Assembly: GCA_030620095.1 (NCBI GenBank)
Contig: JAUTXW010001353.1
Span: 124,001-188,000 of the forward strand
Length of the DNA: 64,000 bases
Source of the DNA: Kuschelorhynchus macadamiae
Lineage: Eukaryota; Arthropoda; Insecta; Coleoptera; Curculionidae
Reading direction: 5' to 3'
The first letter of the stretch is position 1; each line of letters opens with the position of its first letter. The notes beneath the pieces were generated by a model that was given only the letters and a program-made list of their open reading frames with translations, was not told the DNA's origin and made no database searches. The translations under genes were made by a program, and so were the position numbers. Of this stretch, positions 9,446-20,810 are shown piece by piece.

Positions 9446-11792
9446 GGTTTGACTTTGTAAGTATAATAATTAATTTCGTATTAATAACTTGTGTTGCGGT
9501 TCTCCTAGACTGCATTTTCCATAAAACTGACCTTATTTTGATAGAGTCCTTTCTGTAAATCTTCTTTTTATAACTCTTAAAAATGTTTTATTTACTTAGT
9601 TTTAACTAATGGTGTAATCCATAAATATTTTTAGTCTGGCATTTCAGTGTCTTGAGAATGCAGTAGATTCAGTACCAAAAAACTAATCTTCGAATTGACT
9701 TGAGATTTTGGATAAAAATCAAGTGTGAAGAAGAGATAAACAGTTAAAATTTTTTTAGCTTCAGAAATTTTTTGCAGCTCTGACTTACTGATATTGGTTT
9801 CGAGTAGCCCTACTCTAAGAGAATTGCACTAACATAGTTTAAAGCTGTTACCGTCTTTGCATCGTTATCATCATAATCTTTGGTTTTTTGATCAGAGGAA
9901 CCAAATTTCCAATTCTGAAAAATATTTTAATTATTCTTTTGACAGTTGTTATTTCTAACAAGTCTTTCACATTCACATGGAAAACATTTATTATATACAA
10001 AATTGAATTTTCTTCTAGTCTGTGACGTTGTACCAGATAGATTCTTGCCTGTAGCGGTAAGGTCATTATTAGTTAATACTTTGGTAGACAAGTTTGGTTT
10101 TAAGAATGTCAAAGTAACTTTATAATAGCAAACAATGCTTTATTTATGAGTAACTTTTTAAAAGGACGTGTCAAATTATTGAGGTACAGGTTTGCTTGGT
10201 GTTTACTTCAAGGTGTGTTGAGTGCTTTACTAGCAAAAGGTTATATGATAATTTTTTAAACACCATAGCTTAAATTAATAAGCTATAATTCCAGATTATG
10301 ACATACATTTTAATTCTGAACAATGTATCTCAATAATATTTTGCTCTAACTTCAAAATTTAAGGTATTTATTTTGTAATATGATAGTGCCTTTAATAACG
10401 TTTCTGAATTCAAAAATGTTTGGACCCTTTGTCCTATTCTAAAAGGCGAATTTAGCGATTTACTAATATGAAATTGGCTAGTTTTCACATTTTCCTTACG
10501 TTGACATTTAAAAGTAGTACTTATTTCGTAAATTCACTTTTTGGTATCACCATTTTCTGCAAACAGAAGTCTTAACAACGAATATTAAGATAGATAACTC
10601 TTGTTCCATCTCTACAGTAAAATTTATAGTTGGGTATAATTTATTTAAGTAAGCTAGAAACCTCTAAAGTTATTGGTCATTTTTATTCCTATGATTCTCT
10701 TTTTACTCTAATAAAACGTTATGCTGTAAGGGATTCTATAGTTAAAATGTTTTAAAGTCTCTGTTAAAAAGATAAAAAAGAAGCTATCTGTCACAGTCTA
10801 AAATTTTATATGCTTGTGGTGAAGGATACCGCTATCGAATATTTCGGTTACATGATAATTTAGTTCACTAAGTTGCAAGGTCTTTAAATGCATTACTAAT
10901 GTAATGTAATTTAAAAAGTAAATTTAATTTATTCGATAATTTTGTGAGAAAGTAAGTTGTTAGAATATACGTTCTAAGAATAGACAAACCATCCGAGTTT
11001 ATTCTAGTAAGCAGCCACTCATTAAACTTTACCAAAGTCCCGCAAACTCCTGTTAACAAATCTAAAACTTTAAACTAATTAAGAATGTTGTAGTAAAGTA
11101 TATTAACTTTATAAAACAAGTAAAGTTGCTGAAGTTAAATACACAGCACAAAATAGACAAATTGTTTTTCCCTGTTTCGAAGCCTTTTCTGTATTTGGTC
11201 GATGTCTTTGTCTTGTAGTGTATTGTGTTATTGTCTCTAAGTACGGTTATTGTTAGTTGAGTGTGCTTGATAAAACGTATTCTGGGAAAATAGAAATCTA
11301 GTTTAAAAGTTAACTGGATAAGTTAGAGTTCTCTACTATTGAATAAAAGGGATCGTATTTCATAAAATGTTTCCAAAGTTTACTTAAAGTATCAATATCA
11401 TATCTGTTATGGATCACATTTCAGTGGAATTCGTTTCTGCCTGGTATCTAATGACATAGGATTGAATTTATGGTATAATATACAATAATTAGTTGATTGC
11501 GTGCACTTCGTTACACTTACAAATCAGAGTGGTGAAATGAGGAGTGTGTTAATAATTTACATTTTAACTAAGTAAACAAAACACTTGTTTAAAATTTCGA
11601 CAAAATTTATTTTACAAAAAATGAAACACAGTACAATTGTTTGGCCAACACTGCGGCTTAGTCAGATGTTGGATCTTAAACATAAGTGTAATATAAACTG
11701 TAGTATTTTGCGGATATTATACAGGTAAAATATTCTGGATTTTCCGTTATGGCTTAATACAGATTTAACAGTGGGGAACTATTTAGGTCTAG
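9446..11792. other. No gene recognised
   Basis: About 2.3 kb of AT-rich DNA. A minus-strand frame at 9927-10112 (61 codons, with a cysteine pair CFPCECERL) matched nothing I recognise. The rest is short chance frames. Confidence 0.4.
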
Positions 11793-12103
11793 TTAATCGT
11801 TTAATATTGTATTGTTATATTTATGTTTGATTAATTCCATACTTTCTGGTAAATAAAATGTTTTATTTCTTCGGTCTACATGTAAAATTTCAGTGTTCTC
11901 ATCGAAAGTAAGGTTTTCCTGAATGAAATGTTTACAGTAATTGAAGTCATTTTTATGCTTTCTGTAACGAACTGAATGCTCATTAATTCTTTTTTTAAAC
12001 GTTCTCTTTCTCCAATATAAAATTTTAAACAGGTTCCACAAATTAACTCGTAAACACTGGATTTATTCTGTTTTTTGCTTTTCGACTTATATATCAAAAA
12101 CAA
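11793..12103 (-). pseudogene. PLE GIY-YIG endonuclease fragment
   Basis: Two overlapping minus-strand frames join through one frameshift. The upstream frame has KSSVYELICGTCLKFYIG, the GIY-YIG-like core with its preceding cysteine. The downstream frame has RTFKKRINEHSVRYRKHKN, the helix with the EH motif, then FCKHF-like and TEILHVDRRNKTFYLPESMELIKH, the usual C-terminal part of PLE endonucleases. The nuclease nicks target DNA for PLE integration. No reverse transcriptase remains upstream. It differs in sequence from the PLE at 27.3-29.6 kb, so it is another family. Confidence 0.75.
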
Positions 12104-13195
12104 TAGTAAATTTTAATTTTTCCTTGTCTTAAATGTCGTCAACGATGAAAATAGTAATAAATGCTGGGTGTTAAGAGATTGCAGTGTTGACAATTAACCC
12201 ATCATCTTCAACCTGCTTGATTGTCATGGCATTTGAAATCAGGCGGACTTTATATTGTTTTATTGGTTAAAATACATTTTTAAGGAACTTGGACATGCAT
12301 CGTTTTTTAAGGTAATCGTAATAAGAATTGACTGTGACGTAATTCAGATTAAAAAGGACGTAAATCTTGGAAAACTTTCATCACCAACACTGTAGTGACA
12401 GTTAAGTTGCATAGCATCTTAACTGTCCATTTCTTATAAATAAGTTCAGAATTAGTATACCTTTTGTGTATTAATGTGTGTATTAATTTCGGCTAATAAC
12501 CATTTTTGTTTTAAATTGGATCTTTTTATACTGAGCTTCACCAATAAGAATTTTTTTTAGCAAACTGAGATAATAGATAATGCCGAAATGCTACAACTTA
12601 TTTTCACAAATTTATGAACATCGCAACAAGTTCTGGAAATGAATTACTGTTATGTACTTCACTAAAACATTCTTACTATCAACTTGTCACGACAAAAGGT
12701 AAACGTTTCGCGTTCTAAAGGTAAAGGAATAAGAAGGTGAAGGTACATACATCAACGAAAACTGTTAATCTCAAACTTACATTAGTACCGTCACTGACTT
12801 TTAAAGCCGTGACCGTGAAAACATTATATACTTAGGCCACTGAAGTTTTATTGTATTTACAATTTATTACTAAATATGTAATTTTATAATTCTATGAAAT
12901 CAAAACTCTATATTTAATAATATCATAATAAAATAAAACTATATATTTAATATTTTATAATTATTACAGATATAATTATAAATAAGAGCACCACAACAAC
13001 TACTCGGTTGTCTGTGGAGAACTAGTAGAAGGTGTATCGTCTTGCCAACTATGTCTGAAGGCTCCTTTGTTGAATATTCATGTTTCATCTAAAAATATGT
13101 AATAAAGTTTCGCTCTATAACATTACCTCTTATAGCAAGGTTTTTCCCCAATTTCTTAGCTTTCAAAAAAATTGGTAAATATCATTCACCCAGAA
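12104..13195. other. No gene seen
   Basis: About 1.1 kb of AT-rich DNA without recognisable coding similarity. It may hold eroded upstream sequence of the PLE fragment at 11793-12103. Confidence 0.4.
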
Positions 13196-13199
13196 CTTC

Positions 13200-13857
13200 T
13201 CTCGTTATAATTTTTTTATTGCAAATAGTGAAGTGTGACCCAATTCAGTTCAGTACATAGTCATTTAGTAACACATATATCGTGTCTTTTTAAATACTTT
13301 TTTTGGGCACCATTTTGTTCTGTCATGTTGGATTCCTACCAATATTTTACCAGTTCCTACCTATGCCACACTTGATTTTTGGGCATAATTTAAAATAAAT
13401 TCAATAGGTAGTTTTTACAATGACACACTCCGCCATATTTAATTTTTTAATTGATAATAATTGATTAATAAAAATAATTTTGCTGCAATTTTGTTCCTCC
13501 ATCTTCAATTCATACCACAACTTTAGCAGTTTATCTCTATATCACATTTAATACTTGCACAAAATTTGAAATTAATCTAAGTGGTTATTTCGGGCTGTTT
13601 TCTTAAAATATTTTATTAGGCCAACATTTTGTTCTTATATTCATACCAAAATGTTACTAGTTCATTCCTATGTAACACTTGTTTTTTTGTGCAAAATTTT
13701 AGGTAAATTGGATCATTAGTTTTTTAAGTAATAATATTTTTAACGATTCGCTAGGCCGCCATCTTGTTCCGTTATACTGGATTTTTAACAAACTATTACC
13801 GGGTCATCCCTATATGCCGGGAACTGACAGACAGACAGACAAACCGACACCGAAATA
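13200..13857 (+). repeat. Three-unit (A-B-C) repeat array, copy 1
   Basis: Diverged units of about 135-140 bp, each opening near a GCCGCCATTTTGTT-like phrase (13484, 13620, 13752, and an earlier partial one near 13306), followed by ACCAAAATTTTACCAG-like and GCAAAATTTGA-like phrases. The last unit ends in GACAGACAGACAAACCGAC. The expected tail is missing because a GC-rich island begins at about 13858. The leader at 13200-13290 (TTCAGTACATAGTCATTTAG) recurs near 58630. Confidence 0.75.
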
Positions 13858-14815
13858 TTGTGGGATCCCCCTTTCAGGGTCTTGTCATCCTGTTTGGTTT
13901 TTAAGGGCATACGCTTGAGACCTGGGTCATCGTTTTATCAGATAAGGTAATTCCGGTTTGTAGCTGGTTTCACCCCCGCACTAAGGGTAGTGTACACAGG
14001 TCTATCGGGACCGGGTCGGTATCCTCTGATTATGGGATCCTTACTCTTCCCTAAAAGGGGAAACGCATCGTCGGCCCTCTTTTATCTTATACAGGGCGTC
14101 GTAGGGAAGATTTTTGGCAACTGGTCAACTGGGCAAGTTTCGACCCTCGGGTTGAGGGTGTGAATACTTAGATATCCCTCCGGGGTTTTCTGGAAATGTC
14201 AGAGGGGTCCTCACTCTTCTTTAGGGCAAATTCATCGATCTTCTCTTCGCATATACACGGGGTCGTGTTGAAACCGCTTTGGATTCCAAGTGTTGATATT
14301 TCCTATGCTGGTTTTCAACCCTCTGGTTGAGAGTGTGGACTTGTGGATATTCCTTTGGGGTTTTTAGGAAACGGCAGAGGTGTCTTTACCCTATCCAAAA
14401 GTACAAGATTCTGGTTCGGCTCTCTGCGGTCTTGGGTAGTAACAACCCTTCAAGTTATTTTGTGGTTATCAACTTCGCGGTACTCTCATGTCTTCGGGTT
14501 TCTGATATTCCTGTTGGTATCTTGTGGATGCACTTTTCGCCACAGGCCTTGACATCATTCACTAATCTACCAAGGTCGGGGAGTTGGCCGAGGCGGCAGC
14601 CACCTGTACGAGCCCCATAACCTTATTTAAAAGTTCGATTAAACTTCAGATCGAAGCTACCTGTAATATTGGACGGCAATAACGGTACGCAGCTGTTTGT
14701 TGTCGTGGAGCCTGTGCGCCTGCTTTTTCGGCCCTCCATTAGTTTTTTGCTAGTGTCAGCGTTTTTTTGTTATTGTTTTTGTTGAGTTGACTTCAGCCAA
14801 AACCAGACTGGGAAA
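13858..14815. repeat. GC-rich island with three ~170-bp tandem units
   Basis: Base composition changes sharply to near-balanced GC. Three units begin near 13975, 14130 and 14305. Shared phrases include CCCTCGGGTTGAGGGTGTGAA versus CCCTCTGGTTGAGAGTGTGGA, and CCTCCGGGGTTTTCTGG versus CCTTTGGGGTTTTTAGG. No coding similarity was found; the short frame at 14327-14620 is not recognised. Tandem 5' units followed by unique sequence resemble the promoter region of some non-LTR elements, but that is only a suggestion. It interrupts the A-B-C repeat on both sides. Confidence 0.6.
14585..14642 (+). promoter_or_regulatory. Possible RNA polymerase III A and B boxes
   Basis: TGGCCGAGGCGG at 14585-14596 matches the tRNA A box at all but one constrained position. 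AGTTCGATTAA at 14632-14642 matches the core of the B box (GGTTCGANTCC) only in its first part. Spacing between box starts is 47 bp, within the tRNA/SINE range. No cloverleaf closes around them, so a tRNA-derived SINE head or chance are both possible. Confidence 0.3.
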
Positions 14816-14869
14816 AAAGTTCCTCGTGTAATATTTATACGTTCAAAAAAGTGGGCGTGTACCGTAACA

Positions 14870-15320
14870 GCTAGTTCATCTCTATACCACAGTTAGGTAT
14901 GACACACAATTTTAAATCAGTCCATTAAGTAGTTTTTCAGCCTGAATTTTTAAATATTTTATTAAGCCGCCATTTTGTTTCACCGTCTTGGTCTTCGTAC
15001 CAAAAGGTCACTAGTTTATTCCTACATAATAACTGATTTTGACGCAAAATCTGAAATAAATTTGGTAAGTAGTCTTTCTGTAATAATTTTTTTAACATTT
15101 CAGTAGACCGTCATTTTACTTTGCCACATTGGATTTTCTCCAAAATGTTACCAGGTCCTCCCCATATGACTCTTAATTTTTTATCAAAATTTGACTCCAA
15201 TCGGATAAGTAGTTTTTTAGCTTTGCCGCGAACAGAGAGACCGACATACAGACAGACCGACGGAATTGAGAAAATATTATAACAATGCTTCTGGTCTACG
15301 AGGGAAATAAAAAGATATTA
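14870..15320 (+). repeat. Three-unit (A-B-C) repeat array, copy 2, with tail
   Basis: A partial A unit is followed by B at about 14966 and C at about 15106. The array ends in ACAGAGAGACCGACATACAG, then a GGAATTGAGAAAA tail and TACGAGGGAAATAAAAAG. The complete tail here shows what is missing from the array before the GC-rich island. Confidence 0.75.
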
Positions 15321-15686
15321 AACTTGGCTTATTTATAATGTACAAAAAGATACCCAGTTTACGGACCTCAAATATACAAGTGTTCAATATAATAAAAAAT
15401 GAAAATTTGTTTTGCAGTGACTTCATGACCAATCCTGTATAATTAGTTTTTCTTGGTCCAATAGAATTTAGAAAATCCTAAAACCTTTATATTTAACATT
15501 TCTGGCTGGCTTTCTTACTTTTGGAAATAATCGACAGTAACCATATATACCAGCGACCCTGTATATGGATATATGGATCGGCTAGATCTAGAATAACCCA
15601 TTAGTTTACGAGTGATACCAACGCATGTCTATCAAGAGAATGCTACCTAAAAATGATTAATTGTCTACAATATTCACGCATATCAA
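15321..15686. other. No gene seen
   Basis: AT-rich sequence between the A-B-C repeat tail and the 3' tail of the older LINE. No coding similarity noted. Confidence 0.4.
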
Positions 15687-16249
15687 ACAAACAAACAAAC
15701 AAAAGTATGCTTTATTATCGCAAGAAAATTGTTACAATTTTATGGACAAAGCGAAAATTACCTTAAAACAAAAACAATGAAAAAACGGAGTATTGATCGA
15801 AAAAAAATCGTATTTTTCGATAGGTCAATGCAAATACATAAATTGAAAATATAACATTCGTTATATTAGTAACATTGCCGTAAAGCGGTTAATGAATCCA
15901 GGTGACCTAACAGAGGAAATAAATAATGAATAATATAATGTGTAATTTCGATGACATTGAAATTAAAATACGCGACCTTAAACTCTATTTTGTTATCAAT
16001 ATACAAGCAGAATAAGTGATGTTATACAAAAAGTGTATTGAACTAATATGATAATTAAAGTGTATTAGAAAAAAAAGAAATTTTATAACTTAATCTAATA
16101 CGTAACAAAAATAATTAATGTTAACGGACTATCAGACAGTTCATTCCTTATAAAATATTTTCAAATGCCTTGCAGCAATATGATTTAAGTAAACAAGCAA
16201 ATAAAAAATATTTTAATGACATTATTCATTATAAAAATCAATAACGCAG

Positions 16250-16662
16250 TAAAAAGCTCTTTCAATAGACCACGCTTTCGTTTTCTTTTTCGGAAAAGTT
16301 CAAACATACGGATTGTTTTTAAATGTTTTGGAAGATGATTGTAAAGTTTTATGGCTTTGTAAATAATTGATTTTTTATTAATTCTGTGGAAGGAATGATA
16401 AGGTATATGTCAGTTTCTGGTAGGACATACGTGTTGTGGCCTTTCCGGGAAAGTGTTTATATGTTTTGTCACCAAACAGATGGTTTCTAAAATAAATAAT
16501 GCAGGAAGTGCTAATATTTCATGTTTTTTGAAATAGTATTGGTAGTGCGCTCTATTATTTAGACCAAACAAATAAAGGATTCCTCTCCTTTGAAGCCTAA
16601 AAGTACTAAGAAATTGCTCGGTGGTACAGCAGCCCCAAAAGGGAAGGCCATAGCGGAGATAA
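16250..16662 (-). pseudogene. LINE A reverse transcriptase, C-terminal block
   Basis: The minus-strand frame begins in the junction and reads LRYGLPFWGCCTTEQF, then STFRLQRRGILYLFGLN and KHEILALPALFILETIWLV, then IYKAIKLYNHLPKHLK near 16330. This is the conserved C-terminal region after the RT palm of jockey/CR1-type LINEs, in which a YGLxFWG box, an LQKRAIR-like helix and an LYNxLP box follow in order. It continues the frame of 20797-21215 across the LINE B insertion. Only the last stretch before the (TTTG)n tail is non-coding. It is decayed by stops. Confidence 0.75.
16649..16662. repeat. Target-site duplication of LINE B, 3' copy
   Basis: CCATAGCGGAGATA at 16649-16662 corresponds to CCATATATGAGATA at 20797-20810 (11 of 14 identical). 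Both lie exactly where the older LINE reading frame breaks, so they are best read as the two copies of a target duplication made by LINE B. Confidence 0.7.
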
Positions 16663-16944
16663 ACATAAACATAATTTATTTAATATCTTTTACATTAAAT
16701 TCTTAGTTCATCTTACTCAAGAATACATGCTGATATTGTACTATAAATAAACTAAATAATTAATGAATACCTAACTTGAGGGGAGTAATCAGGCCTAAAT
16801 TATAAAATAATTTGCGTGCCTTGATAGCTCCCGAAAAAAATTACTTACATGGCATGTGACAAGCGGCTAATGAAGGGCAGACGCAGTAGGCAGAGTGATC
16901 ATATAAACCAGAGCAGATAGAGGATAATATAAGAAAGCTTATAG

Positions 16945-19892
16945 TTAATTTAAAAATAATGGAGTGAAATAGACTTTATTTTGCTGGATAAAACTCTTAA
17001 GGTGTTTTTTAAAATTTTTATTATTTTCTAAAATTATTTTTTCTAAGTGATTGGGCAACATATTAAACATTCTGGGAGCAAGATACGTAATAAACCTAGA
17101 GCAAAAAGAATTATGAGAGATAGGCGCAATAAAATTTTCATTAACATTGGTTCGTGTTAGATAGATATGAGATTTCATTGAATATGCAGTTTTTAATTTA
17201 TTAATGTATGTAAGACATGATAAGGTGTAAAGATTACGAATATTGGGAATATTATTTAAGTTATATAAAAGAGAAGTCAAATACCTTCGACGTTTATGTA
17301 AAATTATTTTTAAAACACTATTTTGACAAGTTGCTAAATTTTTTAGGTGTGAGTCATATAAGCCTCCCCAAACAATAATGCAGTATCTTAGAATTGATTC
17401 AACCAACGAGTTATATAGTATCAAAATAAGATTTTTACTTAAAATATCCCTAAGCTGAAAGAACTTGTGTGTTCATTCCATTTTAAATATTTATCAACAA
17501 TGACACCTAGATATTTAATTTTGGATACCTTGTTTATTTTGAGACAGTTACAGTTTATATTTTTTTTATCCCATTGCAATGAATGGACTTTTAAAAATTC
17601 TGTTAGTGGTTGATCGACATTTGTTGGGGGAAAAGGTCATAAAGTAGGTTTTTTTAATATTGAGACTTAATTTACTGGCATTAAGCCACTCGTGAACAGT
17701 ACCAAGACCCGTCTCTGCATGTCGGTATGTCTCCTCCCAAGTTTCGGCTGCAAATAGTAGTGCTGTATCGTCTGCATATGATACAACCTTGCAGTCTTGT
17801 ATTAGATTTCCAATTTTATTAATATATATGAGAAAGAGTATTGGCCCTAACACTGTTCCCTGTGGTACCTCGGTAGATATTATAGCACTTTCACTAAAAG
17901 TATCGTTTATTTTTACTTTCTGTTTCCTACCCGTTAAATAATTCTTTATAAAAAGCAGAGGACCACGACGTATACCTATTTCTTCTAATCTTTCAAAAAG
18001 TATATTGTGTGCTACTGTGTCAAAGGCTTTAGTGAGATCTAGAAAAACCGCTAGAGCCTTTTGTCTATTTTTGTTGTGATCAAATATTCCGATAATTAAC
18101 TCAAAAACTGCATCTTCCGTTGATTTATTATTTCTAAAACCGAATTGTCTAATATATAAGAGTTTATTTTTTTCCAGATAATCGACTAACCTTAGTTTAA
18201 GACATTTCTCAAAAAGTTTAGCAAAGTTATTAATTACTGAGATAGGTCGATAATTTGTTAATAGTGTTTGATCATCTGTTTTAAAAACTGGTGTAACTAT
18301 TGATGTTTTTCAAGCCCCAAGTATATTAAATGATTCAAGACATAAGTTATATAAATATAGCAAAGGTATAAGAAATACGTGCATCTGCTGTATAAAATCG
18401 ACAGTGAGCCCATCTTCTCCAGGAGAAGAATACTTTTTTAGTGACTTTATGTGTTTGATAAGCTCATTCTGCTCAATAGGTTTTAAAAATATTGATTTTT
18501 TATTTACCTTGTTTGGGTTCGGATGAATATGTCTTTTCGTATTTAGATTTTGGTCAATATGTTTTTGAATTTGTGCTCCTATATTTATAAAAAAATTATT
18601 AAACATATCAGCAATGTCTGCTTCCTTATGAAAGTAGGTATTGTGCTCAAAAATGCAGACGTTTTTTGATTTGTTATTTTTTTTACTATCAGTTATTTCA
18701 TTCACTATTCCCCAAATTTTTTTGTAATCATTCTTTGCATGTGATATTTTATTTTTGTAGCATGTGTTTTTAGTTAATTTTATAATCCTGTTTAATGAGT
18801 TTCGATATTTTTTTATATTTGTCTAATAAGGCTAGAGAGTAAAATTACTCTATTTATTTAGCTGTTTTTTTAACTGATCTCGATATCTTATTGAATTTAC
18901 AATTCCTTGTGTTATCCACGGTTTTCTCATTCTATTTTCGCTGTTTATTTTTTTAAAATATGTACATTTACTTATAAATAAAATTATTCTATTTACAAAT
19001 ACCTGGTATGCTTCTTCTGCCGAACTATTACTATATACGTCCTGCCAACGTTCCTCTTTCAATAGGTCGCTCAGTTTTTTATAATCTACTTGTTTCTTAA
19101 TTTGCACCTTAATTATTTCATCGCGTATGTCTATATTTTGTATGCATAAACCAATAGTGTAGTGGTCTGTTAAACAAGTTTTTATAATAAATGGTTTTAT
19201 AGTTCTTATTTTGTCTTGCAAATTTTTAGTTTTAAGAAATAAATGGTCGATTGTAGTAGAAGATATTTCATTTTCTCGCGTCGGTTTATTTATGCATGAA
19301 AAGTAACCATTTTGTGCTAAAATATTTAAGTATTTGTTAACATTGTTATCGAATTCATTCATTATAGTTATGTTTAGGTCTCCTACAAAAATTTCTGTGT
19401 CCCGGGGAGTTAAGTTATCAAAATATTTATCGATATCCTCTAGGAATGTATCCATATTTGTTGACGGTGATCTGTAGCAAGCTGTTATGTTATAAGTCTC
19501 ACTACATAACTCAAAACAACACCTTAGCAAATTTGTTTCACTGAGTTTATAAAGTTTACTCTGCACAGAAATTTTATTATTTACATATATTATCATCCCA
19601 TCGTTATTTTTAAAAGAGTTGTTATGAAATGTTGTAAATCCTTCAATTTTAAAATAATTTGTATCTTCGACTTTAAAGGTTTCTGATAATATTATAAAAC
19701 TAATACAGCTTAAATTAATTTGATTTAAATATATTGTCAGTTCTTCAAAATTTTTTGTAATCTTCTTATATTCAAATGGAGAATGTTTAAATTACGTTTA
19801 TTTGAGAAATATTCTACCTGCGCAGTGCCGTCAAATACCTCTGTCGCTAACGCCCCGTACCCATCCACTTGATCAAAATAATCTAATATCAT
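16945..19892 (-). pseudogene. LINE B ORF2: endonuclease and reverse transcriptase
   Basis: The start ATG at 19892 opens MILDYFDQVDGYG, then NLNILHLNIRR, the first motif of an apurinic-type endonuclease. A frameshift follows, then SETFKVEDTN, VGDLNITIMNEFDN and a TDHYTIGL motif (19596-18850). The RT domain reads NYRPISVINNFAKLFEK, FLDLTKAFDTV, PQGTVLGPILFLIYIN and YADDTALLF (18300-17740), so the catalytic Asp pair is intact. The C-terminus (CIIVWGG, LAPRMFNMLPNHLEKI) ends at 16945. Several frameshifts (near 18830, 18300, 17560 and 17430) break the ORF. Full length would be about 980 residues, normal for jockey/CR1-type ORF2. It nicks DNA and primes reverse transcription on the target. Confidence 0.88.
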
Positions 19893-20067
19893 ATTCTCGT
19901 GAAATTAATATACTTCCAATAAATTTTGAGTAAAAATCAAAAACAATTATCATAAAAACAGTAAATAGTTGATTATTTAAATACGTTATTCACTCCAGAA
20001 ACTCAAAATAAATTTACCAAAAGTACACTTTTGCAGTGATAGAAATATAATACACATAATATTATTT

Positions 20068-20658
20068 CTATAAGTCATTGCGGTCTTTTATTTGAATTAT
20101 ATTATTGTCTTTTTTTAAAAATATATTTCCGAATCTGGTAAAAATTGTTTTTTTATCATATTTCCTAATAGCTTCTTTGTATAGCTGAGTTTTAGTCTTG
20201 ATTAGATCCTCAGCGATTCCAATTTTGGATCCTTTTAGCTTGCTACAGTTCTGGAAAATTTGCGATTTGAATCGGTACTTGTCAAATTTGACAATTACGG
20301 GTCTTGAGTTTTCTCCATTTTTTCCCACTCTATAGCATCGGACAATGTCTTCTTTTTTTATCTGAATTCCCATTTTTGCAACAAAAAGGTCTACCAATTT
20401 AGTTGGCAGTTTTTCCCTAGTCTCCTCGTCTAAATTATAAACGCATATGTTGTTCATTTTAGTTGTTTGCGTTAAATTCTCGATACGTGCTTCAAACCTT
20501 TGAATACACGTAGCCTGTTCGTTTATAGTTTTTTGCATTGCTTCCAATTTATCTGCGACCTTGGACAGCAGTTTTTCGATAAAATTATCGTCACACAATA
20601 ATTCTTTCACAGCTTCTTTAATTGACAATTTCAGATCACTATTCACTTTTGGGGGCAT
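20068..20658 (-). CDS. LINE B ORF1 protein, RRM-like with coiled coil
   Basis: An uninterrupted 196-residue frame begins MPPKVNSDLKLS, 138 bp inside the element 5' end. Residues 25-65 (KLLSKVADKLEAMQKTINEQ, then QRFEARIENLTQ) look like a coiled coil. Residues 70-180 hold an RRM-like/ORF1p-type domain: NNICVYNLDEE, KEDIVRCYRVGK, SRPVIVKFDKY and LKGSKIGIAEDL, a pattern shared by LINE ORF1 proteins that bind element RNA as nucleic-acid chaperones. The conserved RPVIVKF strand and the KGSKIGIAEDL segment are the best evidence. It ends about 175 bp before ORF2. It is intact, unlike ORF2, so it could in principle still be expressed. Confidence 0.8.
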   Translation of the reverse strand: MPPKVNSDLKLSIKEAVKELLCDDNFIEKLLSKVADKLEAMQKTINEQATCIQRFEARIENLTQTTKMNNICVYNLDEETREKLPTKLVDLFVAKMGIQIKKEDIVRCYRVGKNGENSRPVIVKFDKYRFKSQIFQNCSKLKGSKIGIAEDLIKTKTQLYKEAIRKYDKKTIFTRFGNIFLKKDNNIIQIKDRNDL

Positions 20659-20796
20659 TTTAATTTCGACAAGCGACTTTTAGAACACTAAACTATTCGT
20701 TTATATAAAAATATTGATTTAATGTGTATTTTTTCCCACTCAAAACTAACGTTTTAACGGAGCGAAATAAACACGTCTATTCAGCACGAGTACATA

Positions 20797-20810
20797 CCAT
20801 ATATGAGATA
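20797..20810. repeat. Target-site duplication of LINE B, 5' copy
   Basis: CCATATATGAGATA pairs with CCATAGCGGAGATA at 16649-16662. It marks the 5' boundary of LINE B on the minus strand and sits within the SYLIYG segment of the older LINE frame. Confidence 0.7.

Larger units (their letters stand above)
16663..20796 (-). mobile_element. LINE B, near full-length non-LTR retrotransposon
   Basis: A 4.1-kb minus-strand element with a 138-bp 5' leader, ORF1 (20068-20658), ORF2 (16945-19892) and a 3' UTR of about 280 bp ending in a TTTATG-type repeat (16663-16685 region). It sits inside LINE A and is flanked by an imperfect 14-bp target duplication. Because both ends can be placed, this is one of the most complete elements in the window. 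It is inactivated by frameshifts in ORF2. Confidence 0.85.

Noticed and set aside
14327..14620. 97-codon ORF in the GC-rich island
   Set aside because: It overlaps the third tandem unit, is not preserved in the other two units, and has no recognised domain.
14576..14660. True tRNA gene (Ser/Leu type)
   Set aside because: An A box and part of a B box exist, but no acceptor or anticodon stem closes and the B box second half is lost.
13200..15320. CRISPR-like array
   Set aside because: Units are diverged, 137 bp long, contiguous without unique spacers, and the context is eukaryotic transposon DNA.
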